In this document: piece by piece, positions 37,912-49,418 of the stretch
Layout: every line of letters begins with the position of its first letter
Numbering within the stretch: the first letter of the stretch is position 1
Source of the DNA: Actinomycetes bacterium
GTDB lineage: Bacteria > Actinomycetota > Acidimicrobiia > Acidimicrobiales > RAAP-2
Assembly (NCBI GenBank): GCA_021827705.1
Contig: JAKAUQ010000007.1
Span: forward strand, 62,001 to 126,000
Direction: 5' to 3'
Length of the DNA: 64,000 nucleotides
Notes under the pieces: model-generated
Told to the model about the DNA's origin: nothing
The model's database searches: none
Seen by the model: the letters and a program-made list of their open reading frames with translations, nothing else
Program-made: the position numbers and the translations under genes

Positions 37912-39489
37912 TCACAGTCCCGTCGAGATCACGAAGCCCCGACCGTCGCACACGGTGCACACGGTGGAGACCGACTCCAAGAGTCCCTCGTTGATGCGCT
38001 TGCGGGTCATCTCGACCAGACCGAGCTCGGAGATGTCGAAGACCTGGGTACGCGTCTTGTCCCGGGCGAGGGCCTGGCGCAGCGCCGAGGCCACCGCCTC
38101 ACGGTTCGCCTTGGCCTCCATGTCGATGAAGTCGATGACGATAATCCCACCGATGTCACGGAGGCGCAGCTGACGCGCCACCTCCTCGGCGGCCTCCAGG
38201 TTGTTCCGAAAGACCGTCTCTTCAAGATTGCTCTTGCCGACGTTCTTGCCGGTGTTGACGTCGATCACCGTCAGCGCCTCGGTCCGCTCGATGATCAGCG
38301 ACCCGCCCGAGGGCAAGAACACCTTGCGCTCCAGGGCCCGGTGCAGCTGCTCGTGCACGAAGTAGCGCTCGAACAGGGGCAGGCTTTCGGCGGCCGGGTC
38401 GTAGAACTCGATGCGGTCGGTCAGCTCCGGGTTGACCGCCGCGACGTACTCGCGCACCTTGGCGAACAGCTCGGCGTCGTCGATCAGCACGCCGCGGTAG
38501 TCGTCGTTCAGCTCCTCGCGCAGGACGCGCACCGCCAGGTCCAGGTCGCGGTAGACGAGGCGTGGCTGGTTGGAGCGCGCCACCTCGGCCTCGATGGCCT
38601 CCCACTTCTCGGCCAGCGACGCGACGTCACGGGAGAGATCCTCGGCCGAAACCCCTTCGGCTGCGGTACGGATGATGACGCCGTGGTGCGCCGGCTTGAC
38701 GTCGTCGACGATCTTGCGCAGGCGGCGGCGCTCGCCGTCGGGGAGGCGCTTGGAGATCCCCACGGTCGTCGAGTTGGGCACCAGCACGACGAAGCGGCCG
38801 GGCAGCGAGACCTCTTGGGTCAGCCGGGCGCCCTTGGCCCCGATCGCATTCTTGGTCACCTGGCACACGACTGTCTGCCCGGCGCGCAGCATCTCCTCGA
38901 TCCGCTTGGTGGCCGGCGTCCCCTCAACGTCGTCGTCGACCGTGACATCGCCTCGGTACAAGACGGCGTTCTTGGGGATACCGATGTCGACGAAGGCGAG
39001 CTCCATGCCGGGCAGGACATTCTGGATCCGCCCCACGTAGATGTTCCCGTCGATCTGGTTGGTCTCGTCGGCCGCCTTGGCGACCACGTACTCGACCATC
39101 GTGCGGCCCTCAAGGGTCGCGATGTGCGTGGCGAGCGGCGTCGCGTGCACGCACATCAGGTAGCGCCCCTGGGCCCGAGTGCGCCGCTCGCCGCCACGGC
39201 GCCGACGGCGCGCTCGCGACGGCGCCGCCTCCGCAGCCGGCGGAGCGGAGGCCTCGACGGGGGCCTCGACACCCGTGACGACGCGCTGCCCGGAAGAGCG
39301 TCCTCCCCGGCCGCGACCCCCCCGCCGACGTCGCGCGCCCCCGCTGCCTGGCGTCGTCGTGGGCGCGGTGGCCGGACTCAACTGACTCGACGACGAGCTC
39401 GGCCGGGTGTCACCAATCTTGGGAGCTGGACGGACGTCCCCGATACGGGGGCCGGTTGGGCGGTCGTTGGCACTGTTCTCGTCGCTCAC
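37912..39489 (-). CDS. rne: ribonuclease E/G family protein
   Basis: IDGNIYVGRIQNVLPGMELAFVDIG...IERTEALTVIDVNTGKNVGKSNLEETVFRNNLEAAEEVARQLRLRDIGGIIVIDFIDM; Arg-rich N-terminal extension. Confidence 0.95.
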   Translation of the reverse strand: MSDENSANDRPTGPRIGDVRPAPKIGDTRPSSSSSQLSPATAPTTTPGSGGARRRRGGRGRGGRSSGQRVVTGVEAPVEASAPPAAEAAPSRARRRRRGGERRTRAQGRYLMCVHATPLATHIATLEGRTMVEYVVAKAADETNQIDGNIYVGRIQNVLPGMELAFVDIGIPKNAVLYRGDVTVDDDVEGTPATKRIEEMLRAGQTVVCQVTKNAIGAKGARLTQEVSLPGRFVVLVPNSTTVGISKRLPDGERRRLRKIVDDVKPAHHGVIIRTAAEGVSAEDLSRDVASLAEKWEAIEAEVARSNQPRLVYRDLDLAVRVLREELNDDYRGVLIDDAELFAKVREYVAAVNPELTDRIEFYDPAAESLPLFERYFVHEQLHRALERKVFLPSGGSLIIERTEALTVIDVNTGKNVGKSNLEETVFRNNLEAAEEVARQLRLRDIGGIIVIDFIDMEAKANREAVASALRQALARDKTRTQVFDISELGLVEMTRKRINEGLLESVSTVCTVCDGRGFVISTGL

Positions 39490-39738
39490 GACGGGCACTC
39501 CTTGCGTACTCAGCGGGGCGCGCATCCAGAGACGTGCGCCGGTGGCGTCGAAGAGGGATCGCGGTCGCGCCCTCGGGATTGAAAGACAGCGTGACCAGGA
39601 GAACTGCGGCCCACATGCCCTCGTCGAGGAACTGCCTCGTCTCGGATGTCACCACATCAACCCCGCTCGGGCCACCCGGCCCCGCTGTCTGAGCCGCGCG
39701 GGGTGCGCGGCCATCACGGCTCCAGGCTACACCGTGGC

Positions 39739-41907
39739 TCAGCCCGCACGCGCCACGGTGGTGGTGGTCGACGGCACCGTGGTCGTCGTCGAGGAGGTGG
39801 CCGAGGGCACCGTGGTGGTCGGGATGGCCCCGGGCAGGCGCGAGCCGGTGAACAGGGGGGGCACCGGGTGGGCGAACAGGTAGCTGAAGGTCCGGGCCAC
39901 GACGGGCGCGGCGGCGTTGGCCCCGTAGCCGCCCTCCCCGATGACACAAGCCACGACGTAGCGGGGATGGCCCACCGGGCCAAAGGCCACGAAGAGTGAG
40001 TTGGGCTCGAGGCCTGGCGCATTCGAGGCCGTCCCGGTCTTGCCCGCGAGCACGTACTGCGAGATCGAGAACGTGGCGTCGTGCTGGAAGGCGTAGTAGC
40101 CGGTGCCGCGCGGGTTGGCGATCACCCCGATGAGCCCCTGGAGGATCGGGTCGCGCACCCTGGGGGGCAGGTTCACGTGACCGAGAACCCGCGGACGGTA
40201 CCGCAGGACGATGCGACCCTCGGGCGTGCGGATCGCGGCAGCCACCTCGGGTGCGTACCGGGTGCCGCCGTTGGCGAAGGTGGCGTAGGCGTCCGCGAGC
40301 TCGATCGGGGTGAGAGCGGTCGCTCCCTGACCGAACGCCATCTCAATGTTGTCGCCCGTGTACCAGGCGACGTTCGGGAAGGCCTTGGGTGCCTCGCGGT
40401 GCAAGATCTTGCGCACCGCCGGCGAGTCCACGCGGCCACTGACCTCGTTGGGCAGGTCGATGTTGGTGTACTGGCCCGCCCCGTACTCGCGCGCCACGTT
40501 CTGGATGGCCGTCTGTCCGTAGCGATGCTGGTGCGCCCAGAACAGGTACCCCAGGTTGTAGAAGTAGTAGTCCGACGAGACGGTCAGCGCCAGGGGCAGG
40601 TTCACGAGGCCGTTCCCGTAGGTCTCCGCGTCGTGGAAGACACACCCGTGGTATCCCTGCAGGCAGCCGGGCACCTTGTAGATGCCCGTGTCGTCGATCA
40701 GTGTCGTGGGAGACAAGATCCCCGTCTGCATCATCGCCGTGGCAGTGAAGAGCTTGAAGGTGCTGCCCGGGGTGTAGAGGCCCTGGATCGCGTAGTTGTT
40801 GAACGCCCCTACGCGCGCCAGGCTGGCGTAGGTCTTCTCACTCAGGCCGTGCGTGAAGGAGTTCAGGTTGTAGGCCGGGTAGCTGGCCATGGCCAGGACC
40901 GCTCCGGTGTTGGGATCGAGCACCACGGCGGCCCCGTTGGGTGCCTGCGGGTACCGGTGCGAGACCGGGTCGAAGGTCTTGCGATCGGTGAGGATCTGGT
41001 TGGCCAGGTAGCCCTGGAGGGCCTCTTGCAGGGGCAGGTCGATGTTCAGCTGCACGGTGTCGCCCGCGACGGGCGGCGTGACGCGCGCCGTGGCCAGGAC
41101 GTTGCCGAAGGCATCCACCTCGACGGTCCGCTTGCCGTCGCGGCCCCGTAGGTACTGCTCGTAGAACGCCTCGATGCCGGTCTTGCCGATCTGCGACGTG
41201 GTCTGGTACCCCTGGTTGGGGTGGGCGGCGATCTCGGCTCCGGTTATCGGCCCCACGTAGCCGAGCACCGGCGCGGCGACGTTGCCCCCGGCCGGGTAGG
41301 TCCGGGTGGCGACATTGACGATGCTGATCCCGGGGAACTCGCTGCTGTGCAACTTGAGGTACTCGACGATGTGCGCCGGGGCGTCGAGCAGGATCGGCGC
41401 GGGCTGGTACGGGTCGTACTGCGGATTGTTCAACGCGGCGTTGATCGACGTGACGCTCACGCCGGTCAGTGCGGCTAGGGAACCCTTGATCGCTGGGTCG
41501 AGGCTCGCCTCGGCCCGGGACAGCTCGACCTCGGTGGTGACCCGGTTGGCCACCAGAGCCTGCCCGGTCCGCGACACGATCAGGCCGCGCGGCGCCGGGA
41601 TGGGGCTTACGCGCAGCGAGTTGGCGTCCACCGTCGCGATCGCCGTGCGCACGTCGAGCACCTGGAGCGCGAACAGCCGAGCGAACAGGACCACCAGGAG
41701 GATGAGGAAGAACCCGCCGATGATGCGCCAGCGCCGCTCGGGACGGACCTGGACCTCTTCGGGCGCGGTGACCAGGTTGCGGATCCCGACCGGCCGGCGC
41801 GCATTGATGACGCGTCCACGGCGCCGGAACGGGTTGAGCGACTCCCAGGGGCGCCACAGCCGCGAAAAGATCGATCCGGTCGGGCGCTCGCGCCAGGACC
41901 GTCTCAC
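39739..41907 (-). CDS. mrdA: penicillin-binding protein 2 (transpeptidase)
   Basis: PIPAPRGLIVSRTG...GLYTPGSTFKLFTATAMM (SxxK), SSDYYFYNLG, KTGTA; membrane anchor IIGGFFLILLVVLFARLFAL. Start GTG 41907. Confidence 0.94.
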   Translation of the reverse strand: MRRSWRERPTGSIFSRLWRPWESLNPFRRRGRVINARRPVGIRNLVTAPEEVQVRPERRWRIIGGFFLILLVVLFARLFALQVLDVRTAIATVDANSLRVSPIPAPRGLIVSRTGQALVANRVTTEVELSRAEASLDPAIKGSLAALTGVSVTSINAALNNPQYDPYQPAPILLDAPAHIVEYLKLHSSEFPGISIVNVATRTYPAGGNVAAPVLGYVGPITGAEIAAHPNQGYQTTSQIGKTGIEAFYEQYLRGRDGKRTVEVDAFGNVLATARVTPPVAGDTVQLNIDLPLQEALQGYLANQILTDRKTFDPVSHRYPQAPNGAAVVLDPNTGAVLAMASYPAYNLNSFTHGLSEKTYASLARVGAFNNYAIQGLYTPGSTFKLFTATAMMQTGILSPTTLIDDTGIYKVPGCLQGYHGCVFHDAETYGNGLVNLPLALTVSSDYYFYNLGYLFWAHQHRYGQTAIQNVAREYGAGQYTNIDLPNEVSGRVDSPAVRKILHREAPKAFPNVAWYTGDNIEMAFGQGATALTPIELADAYATFANGGTRYAPEVAAAIRTPEGRIVLRYRPRVLGHVNLPPRVRDPILQGLIGVIANPRGTGYYAFQHDATFSISQYVLAGKTGTASNAPGLEPNSLFVAFGPVGHPRYVVACVIGEGGYGANAAAPVVARTFSYLFAHPVPPLFTGSRLPGAIPTTTVPSATSSTTTTVPSTTTTVARAG

Positions 41908-42413
41908 GAGCGTCCTCGTGCGCCGAGGGTGAGCCGGCGCGCCAGACGGGCCAGCGGCCGGGCCGCGATCGCGAACACGATGGCGTTGGCAACCATCGAT
42001 GCACCGAGGTGGTCCCGCCACAGGCCCGGATCGAGGGCCACGGTCGCCAGGGCTACGTAGCCCGCCGGCGCGAGGAGACCCGCCAGGCCCGCCAGCACCG
42101 GGGGCACCCACCAGGCCGCCGAGTCCAGGTCGCCCACACCCTCACGTCCCAGGCGCGCGGCAAACCAGGCGAGCCCCAGGGCCACGACGATCGTCAGCCC
42201 GAAAGGCATCGTGCTGCGGGCGTCGAAGAAGAGTCCCGACAGCACCGCGACCCACAGCGCGGGGACCAGCGCCCCGGTCAGGCCGACCACGAAGGGCCAG
42301 AGCCACACCAACATGATCACGGCACCCGCTGCCCGCAGAGTTGACAGCAACTGCAGCTGGATGGCGACCACGAACAACGTGACGATGGTCAGCGGGACGA
42401 CCGCCCGAGTCAC
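41904..42413 (-). CDS. mreD: rod shape-determining protein MreD
   Basis: 169 aa hydrophobic protein between mreC and mrdA. Confidence 0.85.
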   Translation of the reverse strand: MTRAVVPLTIVTLFVVAIQLQLLSTLRAAGAVIMLVWLWPFVVGLTGALVPALWVAVLSGLFFDARSTMPFGLTIVVALGLAWFAARLGREGVGDLDSAAWWVPPVLAGLAGLLAPAGYVALATVALDPGLWRDHLGASMVANAIVFAIAARPLARLARRLTLGARGRS

Positions 42414-43228
42414 GTCGAGGGCTCCCAGAGAACGACGTCCACGTAGAACAGGTGGCTGAGGTCGGCCACCGGCTGCGCACGCACGCTGACCGTGCCAGCG
42501 CCGGTGCTGCCCGAAACGCTGGTCACGCGCGCGACGGGCAGCCCGGGCGGATAGAGCCCCCCGTTGAGCCCGTCCGTCGAGAGCAGCTGGCCCCTCCGTG
42601 GCGGCGTGCCCAAGGTGGCGCTGTTGGTCACCAGGCTGTTGCCCAGCCCCGTGCCCGCCAGCACGAACGAACTGTGCGCGTTGCCGAACGTCACGCCGAC
42701 GACGCTCCGGCCGTCGCTGATCATGCGGACCGTCGCGCCATTGGGGCTGGTGGACACGACCCCACCCACCAGACCGCCGTTAGCCACCACCGGCATACCG
42801 ACGAGCACACCCTGGTCTTGCCCCTTGGAGATGTCGAAGGTCGCTGCGAAGTTCGTCGGAGAGAACGTGGTCACCTGGGCCGCCACGGTGGCCAAGGAGC
42901 CGACGAAGGGGACGTGAAGCTCGGTGGTGAGCTGGGTCAGCTGGCGCTCCATGGCCCAGCTCTCCTCGGCGCGCTGCTGGGCCCGACCCAGCTCGTAGCG
43001 CAGACGCTCGTTCTGGGCGACGACGTCGCTGTAGTTGATGGCGCCGGCCAGAAGGTGGCCGATGGGCAGCGACACCTCATCGACCGTCCAGGCGAAGGGC
43101 GCGACCACCAAGTTGGCTGCGCGACGCAGCCCGGACATCACGCCGACCGTCAGGTACAGGGCAGTCACGACAACCAGCGCGGTGACCCCCAGGGTCCAGG
43201 CGCGCCGCTTCGAACGGTCGCTGGCCAC
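42410..43228 (-). CDS. mreC: rod shape-determining protein MreC
   Basis: N-terminal TM, coiled coil, 'VNGGLVGGVVSTSPNGATVRMISD...TLGTPPRRGQLLSTDGLNGGLYPPGLPVARV'. Confidence 0.93.
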   Translation of the reverse strand: MASDRSKRRAWTLGVTALVVVTALYLTVGVMSGLRRAANLVVAPFAWTVDEVSLPIGHLLAGAINYSDVVAQNERLRYELGRAQQRAEESWAMERQLTQLTTELHVPFVGSLATVAAQVTTFSPTNFAATFDISKGQDQGVLVGMPVVANGGLVGGVVSTSPNGATVRMISDGRSVVGVTFGNAHSSFVLAGTGLGNSLVTNSATLGTPPRRGQLLSTDGLNGGLYPPGLPVARVTSVSGSTGAGTVSVRAQPVADLSHLFYVDVVLWEPST

Positions 43229-43231
43229 GGC

Positions 43232-44263
43232 TTAGCGAGCCGGGCTGGACTTCAGTACCCGCGAGAAGGTCTCGAGTTCCTCCAAGCACATCCCACTGCC
43301 CAGCGCCACGCAGTTGAGCGGGTCGTTGGCGATGACGATCGGCATATTGGTCTCGACCTCCAGCCGCTGGGCAATGCCGTTGAGGAGCGCGCCGCCACCC
43401 GTGAGGACGATCCCCTGCTCCATCAGGTCGGCTGCGAGCTCGGGCGGGGTCCGGTCCAAGGTGACCTTGACGGCATCCACGATGGCCTGGACGGGCTCCT
43501 CGATGGCCTGACGGATCTGCTCGGTGGAGATCACCACCGTCTTGGGAAGCCCCGTCACCAGGTCGCGACCGCGGATCTCGGCGCGCAGCTCGGTCTCGAG
43601 CGGGTACGCCGAGCCGAGCTGGATCTTGATCTCTTCGGCCGTCCGCTCGCCCAGGGCCAGCTGGAACTCCTTCTTCACGAAGGCCACGATCGCCTCGTCG
43701 AGCTCATCCCCGCCCACGCGGATCGACTGGCTGGTCACGATGCCGCCCAGCGAGATCACGGCGACCTCCGTCGTGCCGCCACCGATGTCGACGACCATGT
43801 TGCCGCTGGGCTCGTGCACGGGCAGTCCCGCCCCGATGGCCGCGGCCATCGGCTCCTCGATGATGTAGGCCTTGCGCGCACCGGCGAACTCGGCCGCCTC
43901 CATGACGGCACGCTGCTCGACGCCAGTGATCCCCGAGGGCACGCAGATGACCATGCGCGGCTTGGCGAAGCGACGCTGGTGCACGCGATGGATGAAGTAG
44001 CGCAGCATCTTCTCGCAGATCTCGAAGTCGGCGATCACGCCATCTTTGAGGGGACGGATGGCCTGGATGTTGCTCGGCGTGCGCCCGATCATGCGCTTGG
44101 CCTCGGCGCCCACCGCCAGCGGCTTGCCGTCCTTCACGTCCACGGCGACCACGGACGGCTCGTTCAAGATGATCCCGCGACCGCGGACGTAGACCAGGGT
44201 GTTGGCGGTCCCCAGGTCGACGGCCATGTCCCGCCCCAAGATGGTGAAGCGACTATCAACCAT
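43232..44263 (-). CDS. mreB: rod shape-determining protein MreB
   Basis: DMAVDLGTANTLVYVRGRGIILNEPSVVA...VVDIGGGTTEVAVISLGGIV. Confidence 0.97.
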   Translation of the reverse strand: MVDSRFTILGRDMAVDLGTANTLVYVRGRGIILNEPSVVAVDVKDGKPLAVGAEAKRMIGRTPSNIQAIRPLKDGVIADFEICEKMLRYFIHRVHQRRFAKPRMVICVPSGITGVEQRAVMEAAEFAGARKAYIIEEPMAAAIGAGLPVHEPSGNMVVDIGGGTTEVAVISLGGIVTSQSIRVGGDELDEAIVAFVKKEFQLALGERTAEEIKIQLGSAYPLETELRAEIRGRDLVTGLPKTVVISTEQIRQAIEEPVQAIVDAVKVTLDRTPPELAADLMEQGIVLTGGGALLNGIAQRLEVETNMPIVIANDPLNCVALGSGMCLEELETFSRVLKSSPAR

Positions 44264-44351
44264 ACGACCTCTATCGAATTCGACGCGCCCGACGCAGGCT
44301 CACCCCCACCAGGCTAGGGCACGCACAGCGCCGTCGGCCACAGCACGCCGG

Positions 44352-44759
44352 TCACAGGGCGGGAAAAAAGAGAGCGATCTCCCGCTCAGCCGCTTCGGGC
44401 GAGTCCGAGCCGTGAACCAGGTTCTCCCGGGTGATCAGCCCGAAGTCCCCCCGAATCGTGCCCGGTGCAGCCTCCAGCGGGTTCGTCGACCCCATCAGCG
44501 TTCGCACCACGCGCCAGACTTCCGGAACCCCGGCGACCACCAGCACCAGCGACGGGCCACGCGTGATGAACTCCAAAAGGGCCGCGTAGTAGGGACGCCC
44601 CACGTGCTCGACGTAGTGCCGAGCGGCGGTGTCCGCGTCGATGGTGCGCAGTTGCGCGGCCACCAGATGCAGCCCCTTGCGCTCGAGGCGCACCAGAATC
44701 TCGCCGCTGAGCCCCCGCTCCACGGCGTCGGGTTTGATGATGACCAGGGTCCGATCCAC
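44352..44759 (-). CDS. ndk: nucleoside diphosphate kinase
   Basis: VDRTLVIIKPDAVERGLSGEILVRLERKGL...NLVHGSDSPEAAEREIALFF. Confidence 0.97.
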   Translation of the reverse strand: MDRTLVIIKPDAVERGLSGEILVRLERKGLHLVAAQLRTIDADTAARHYVEHVGRPYYAALLEFITRGPSLVLVVAGVPEVWRVVRTLMGSTNPLEAAPGTIRGDFGLITRENLVHGSDSPEAAEREIALFFPAL

Positions 44760-44791
44760 GAGGGACGAATCTAACAGCCGACCCCGCGACC

Positions 44792-46120
44792 TCAGGCGCG
44801 GTGATGCGCTGGCTGGCCGAGAGCCGCGGCCCGGGCGTCGGCGACCACGTAGAGGCTTCCGGTCACCACGATGAGATCTTCGGCGTCGGCCCTCGCTCGC
44901 ACGACGGCCAGGGCGGCCGCCGGGCTCTCCTCCACCTCCGCACGCACGCCGTAGCGCCACAGAGCGGCGGCCACCTCCGTGGCGGGAACCGCCCGGGGAG
45001 AGTCCGGCGCGCAGCAGACGAACTCGTCGAAGCCGTAGCGCACGAGCGGCTCAACCATCTCGTCGAGGTCGCGCCCTCGCAGCATGCCCACGATGCAGCG
45101 ACGACGACCGGGAACCTCGAAGGCATCTTCCAGGCTGGCCACCAAGACGCCGATGCCCGCCGGGTTGTGAGCCCCGTCCACGAGGATCGTCGGCTCCCAG
45201 CCCACCACCTCGAGGCGCCCGGGCATCCGCGCCTTGGAGAGGGCGCCGCGCACCACGTCGTCGCCCAGGGCGCGACCGAGGAACGCCTCGGCGGCCACGA
45301 CCGCGGTCGTCGCGTTGGCCCCTTGATGGATCCCGTGCAGGCTGAGGGCCACGTCACGGTACTCCCCAAAAGGTGTGCGCATCGTCAGGCGCCGGCCCCC
45401 AACGGCCAGTTCGTTGGACACCAGGTCGAAGTCCTGACCCGCGAACCAGCCCTCGCCGTCCAGGTCCGCGAGGCGCTGGCGAGCAATGGGTACGACGATG
45501 GCGTTGGTGGTACCCACGACCGCACGCCCTGTCGCGCGGAAGATACCCACCTTGTCTCGAGCGATGTCGCTGATCGTGGGACCCAGAACCTGGGTGTGGT
45601 CGAGATCGACGTTGGTCAGCACGGCCACCTGGGAATCGATGACGTTGGTCGCGTCCCAGGTGCCGCCCAGTCCGACCTCGATCACGCCGACGTCGACGCC
45701 CTCGTCGGAGAAGTGCAGCAAGGCCGAGACCGTCAAGATCTCGAAGCGCGTCAGCACGATGCCGGTGACCTGCTCCACGTCGGCCAGCCGTGACAGGAGC
45801 GTGATCAGCTCATCGTCGCCAATGTGCTGGCCGTTCACGGCGATGCGCTCGTTGATCGCGTGGAGGTCGGGACTGGTGAACAGCCCCACGCGCAGTCCCG
45901 TCTCGGCGAGCAGCGCCGCAATCAAGGTGGTCGTGCTCCCCTTGCCGTTGGTTCCCGTCACGTGCACCGTCGCGTAGTCGTGGTGCGGGTCAGCCAGGTA
46001 AGCCAGCGTCTCGACGACTGGCTGCAGGGTCGGCGGCACGCGCCGCGGGCGCATCACGCGTTCGAAGTCGACGTGCGACTCCAGCCACGTCACCGCCTCG
46101 GTGTAGTCGGCGAATCGCAC
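44792..46120 (-). CDS. folC: folylpolyglutamate synthase/dihydrofolate synthase
   Basis: VHVTGTNGKGSTTTLIAALLAETGLRVGLFTSPDLHAINERI; start GTG 46120 overlapping the clpX end. Confidence 0.95.
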   Translation of the reverse strand: MRFADYTEAVTWLESHVDFERVMRPRRVPPTLQPVVETLAYLADPHHDYATVHVTGTNGKGSTTTLIAALLAETGLRVGLFTSPDLHAINERIAVNGQHIGDDELITLLSRLADVEQVTGIVLTRFEILTVSALLHFSDEGVDVGVIEVGLGGTWDATNVIDSQVAVLTNVDLDHTQVLGPTISDIARDKVGIFRATGRAVVGTTNAIVVPIARQRLADLDGEGWFAGQDFDLVSNELAVGGRRLTMRTPFGEYRDVALSLHGIHQGANATTAVVAAEAFLGRALGDDVVRGALSKARMPGRLEVVGWEPTILVDGAHNPAGIGVLVASLEDAFEVPGRRRCIVGMLRGRDLDEMVEPLVRYGFDEFVCCAPDSPRAVPATEVAAALWRYGVRAEVEESPAAALAVVRARADAEDLIVVTGSLYVVADARAAALGQPAHHRA

Positions 46121-46121
46121 C

Positions 46122-47411
<1,290 letters not shown>

Positions 47412-47442
47412 CCTAAAAGACCCTGCCCACCAAGACGGGCAT

Positions 47443-48048
47443 CTACATACGCGAGGAGATAACCTCGTCGATCAGGCCGTACTCGACGGCCTCGGCCGCA
47501 CCGATGATGAAGTCCCGATCCGTGTCGCGCAAAATACGGTCGATGGGCTGCCCCGTGTCGGCGGCCAGCATCTCATTGAGCATGTCCTTCATGCGCAAGA
47601 TCTCCCGTGCCTGGATCTCGATATCGGAGGCCTGCCCACCCACCCCGCCCCAGGGCTGGTGCAGCAGGACCCGCGCGTGCGGCAGCGCGTAGCGCTTGCC
47701 GCGCGCGCCGGCGGCCAGCAGCACCGCAGCCGCGGAGGCAGCCTGACCGAAGCAGAACGTCGACACGTCAGGCTTGATGTACTTCATCGTGTCGTAGATC
47801 GCCAGGAGTCCGGTGATGTCGCCACCGGGTGAGTTGATGTAGAGGTTGATGTCCTTCTCGGGGTCCTCGGACTCCAAGAAGAGCATCTGCGCGCACACCA
47901 GGTTGGCGACGGTGTCGTCGATGGGCGTGCCCAGGAAGATGATGCGCTCGCGCAGCAGGCGACTGTAGAGGTCGTAGGCCCGCTCGCCGCGATTGGACGA
48001 CTCGACGACGGTGGGGACCAGGTAGTTCTGAACGCGATGCTCGTGCAC
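47443..48048 (-). CDS. clpP: ATP-dependent Clp protease proteolytic subunit
   Basis: [55 protein letters not shown]...[15 protein letters not shown]. Start GTG 48048. Confidence 0.97.
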   Translation of the reverse strand: MHEHRVQNYLVPTVVESSNRGERAYDLYSRLLRERIIFLGTPIDDTVANLVCAQMLFLESEDPEKDINLYINSPGGDITGLLAIYDTMKYIKPDVSTFCFGQAASAAAVLLAAGARGKRYALPHARVLLHQPWGGVGGQASDIEIQAREILRMKDMLNEMLAADTGQPIDRILRDTDRDFIIGAAEAVEYGLIDEVISSRM

Positions 48049-48055
48049 GCCGCCC

Positions 48056-48061
48056 ACCCTA
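48056..48061 (-). promoter_or_regulatory. candidate -10 (TAGGGT) 7 nt before clpP GTG
   Basis: TAGGGT-GGGCGGC-GTG; first three bases are the tig stop codon. Confidence 0.5.
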
Positions 48062-49384
48062 CGCGTCGGTCGGCTCGTCGCCGTCACCGAGACGCGACAG
48101 ATCGATGGCCACACCCTCAGGATCGACGTAGGTGACGTGGTCGCGCAGCCACTGCGCCGCCTTGTTCTTGGCCACCTCGGCGCGAAAGGCACTCATGCGC
48201 CCCGACTCGTGCAGATCGACGCGCAGGCCCTCGGCCGTGGCGGCCATGGCTTCGGCCGTCGAGGCCAGCTCCTCGTCCACCTCGGCGTCAGTCGGCTCGA
48301 GCGACTCCGCGCGCGCCAGGGCCCGCAGCGCCAGGTCGATCCGGACGGCGCGCACCGCCTCGGTCCGCAGCGCGGCGAGCAGACCGTCGGCCGTCTGGTT
48401 GGTCGCACGCAGGAAGTCGTTGAGCTCGAGCTTCTGCTCGGCCAGTCGGTGGCCGAGGTCGTGGAGCCGCTCGTTGGTCTCCCGGCTCGCCAGCACCTCG
48501 GGGACGACGCTCTCGTCGACCAGCTCGCCCAGCGCCAGTAGGGCCGCGTCGCGCTCGGCCAGCCGGGTCTCGAGGATCTTGCGCCGCCTCACCTGGAGAA
48601 CCAGGCCGTCTCGCATGTCCTCGACGCTCGGCCACTCGGTGTTCTCTTGCACCCAGGCGTCGGTCAGGTCGGGCATGACCCGCTCTTGGACCTGGCTGAG
48701 ATGCACGTGGTACGTCCCGGTCGCCGATCCCACCGGACCCTCCAGAGTCAGATCCTCGCCCGCCCGCAGCCCCAGGATCTGCTCATCGGCCCCGGGCAAC
48801 AGCGCCCGGGAGCCCACGGTGTACATGTAGTCGCTCATCGTCAGGGGCTCGTCGCTGTCGGGCCGGTCCACGCGGAGGTCCAAGGTCACCACGTCGCCGT
48901 TGACGATGGGGCGATCGACGGGTGCCAAGGTGGCGTCAGTTTCGCGGTACCGATCGATCAGCTCCTCAATCTCGGTGTCGGACACGTGGGGTGACGGCAG
49001 GGTGACCTGCAGCCCGTGGTAGCCGTGGATCTCGGGCTCGGGACGCACCTCGACGTCCACCTCGAAGCTCACCGGACCGCTGTCCTCACCCCGGACGACG
49101 TTGATCTCGGGCTCCCCGATGGGGTCGATACCGGTCTCGTCGACCGCCCGAGCGTAGAAGGTGGGAACAGCCTCGCGGATCGCCTCAGCCCGCAAGGCAC
49201 CGGGCCCGCCCAAGTGGGCCACCAGAACGCTCTTGGGAACCTTGCCACGGCGAAAGCCCTTGACATTGACCTGGGAGGCCAGCGACACAGCGGCGCGGTC
49301 GATCGCCTGGTCGACCTCGGATTCCTCCAGGTCGACCACGACCTTGACCCGATTGCTCTCCTGGCCCGAAATCGTCGCCTGCAT
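48059..49384 (-). CDS. tig: trigger factor
   Basis: [38 protein letters not shown]; directly upstream of clpP-clpX. Confidence 0.95.
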   Translation of the reverse strand: MQATISGQESNRVKVVVDLEESEVDQAIDRAAVSLASQVNVKGFRRGKVPKSVLVAHLGGPGALRAEAIREAVPTFYARAVDETGIDPIGEPEINVVRGEDSGPVSFEVDVEVRPEPEIHGYHGLQVTLPSPHVSDTEIEELIDRYRETDATLAPVDRPIVNGDVVTLDLRVDRPDSDEPLTMSDYMYTVGSRALLPGADEQILGLRAGEDLTLEGPVGSATGTYHVHLSQVQERVMPDLTDAWVQENTEWPSVEDMRDGLVLQVRRRKILETRLAERDAALLALGELVDESVVPEVLASRETNERLHDLGHRLAEQKLELNDFLRATNQTADGLLAALRTEAVRAVRIDLALRALARAESLEPTDAEVDEELASTAEAMAATAEGLRVDLHESGRMSAFRAEVAKNKAAQWLRDHVTYVDPEGVAIDLSRLGDGDEPTDA

Positions 49385-49418
49385 AAGACTGACCAGCCTA
49401 CCGGACGCGCCCCCCGGC

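Noticed and set aside
44274-44283. TCGAATTCGA palindrome upstream of mreB
   Set aside because: Only 10 bp, no partner site; insufficient support for a regulatory call.
42452-44317. 621-aa plus-strand ORF antisense to mreB/mreC
   Set aside because: Antisense shadow of MreB/MreC.
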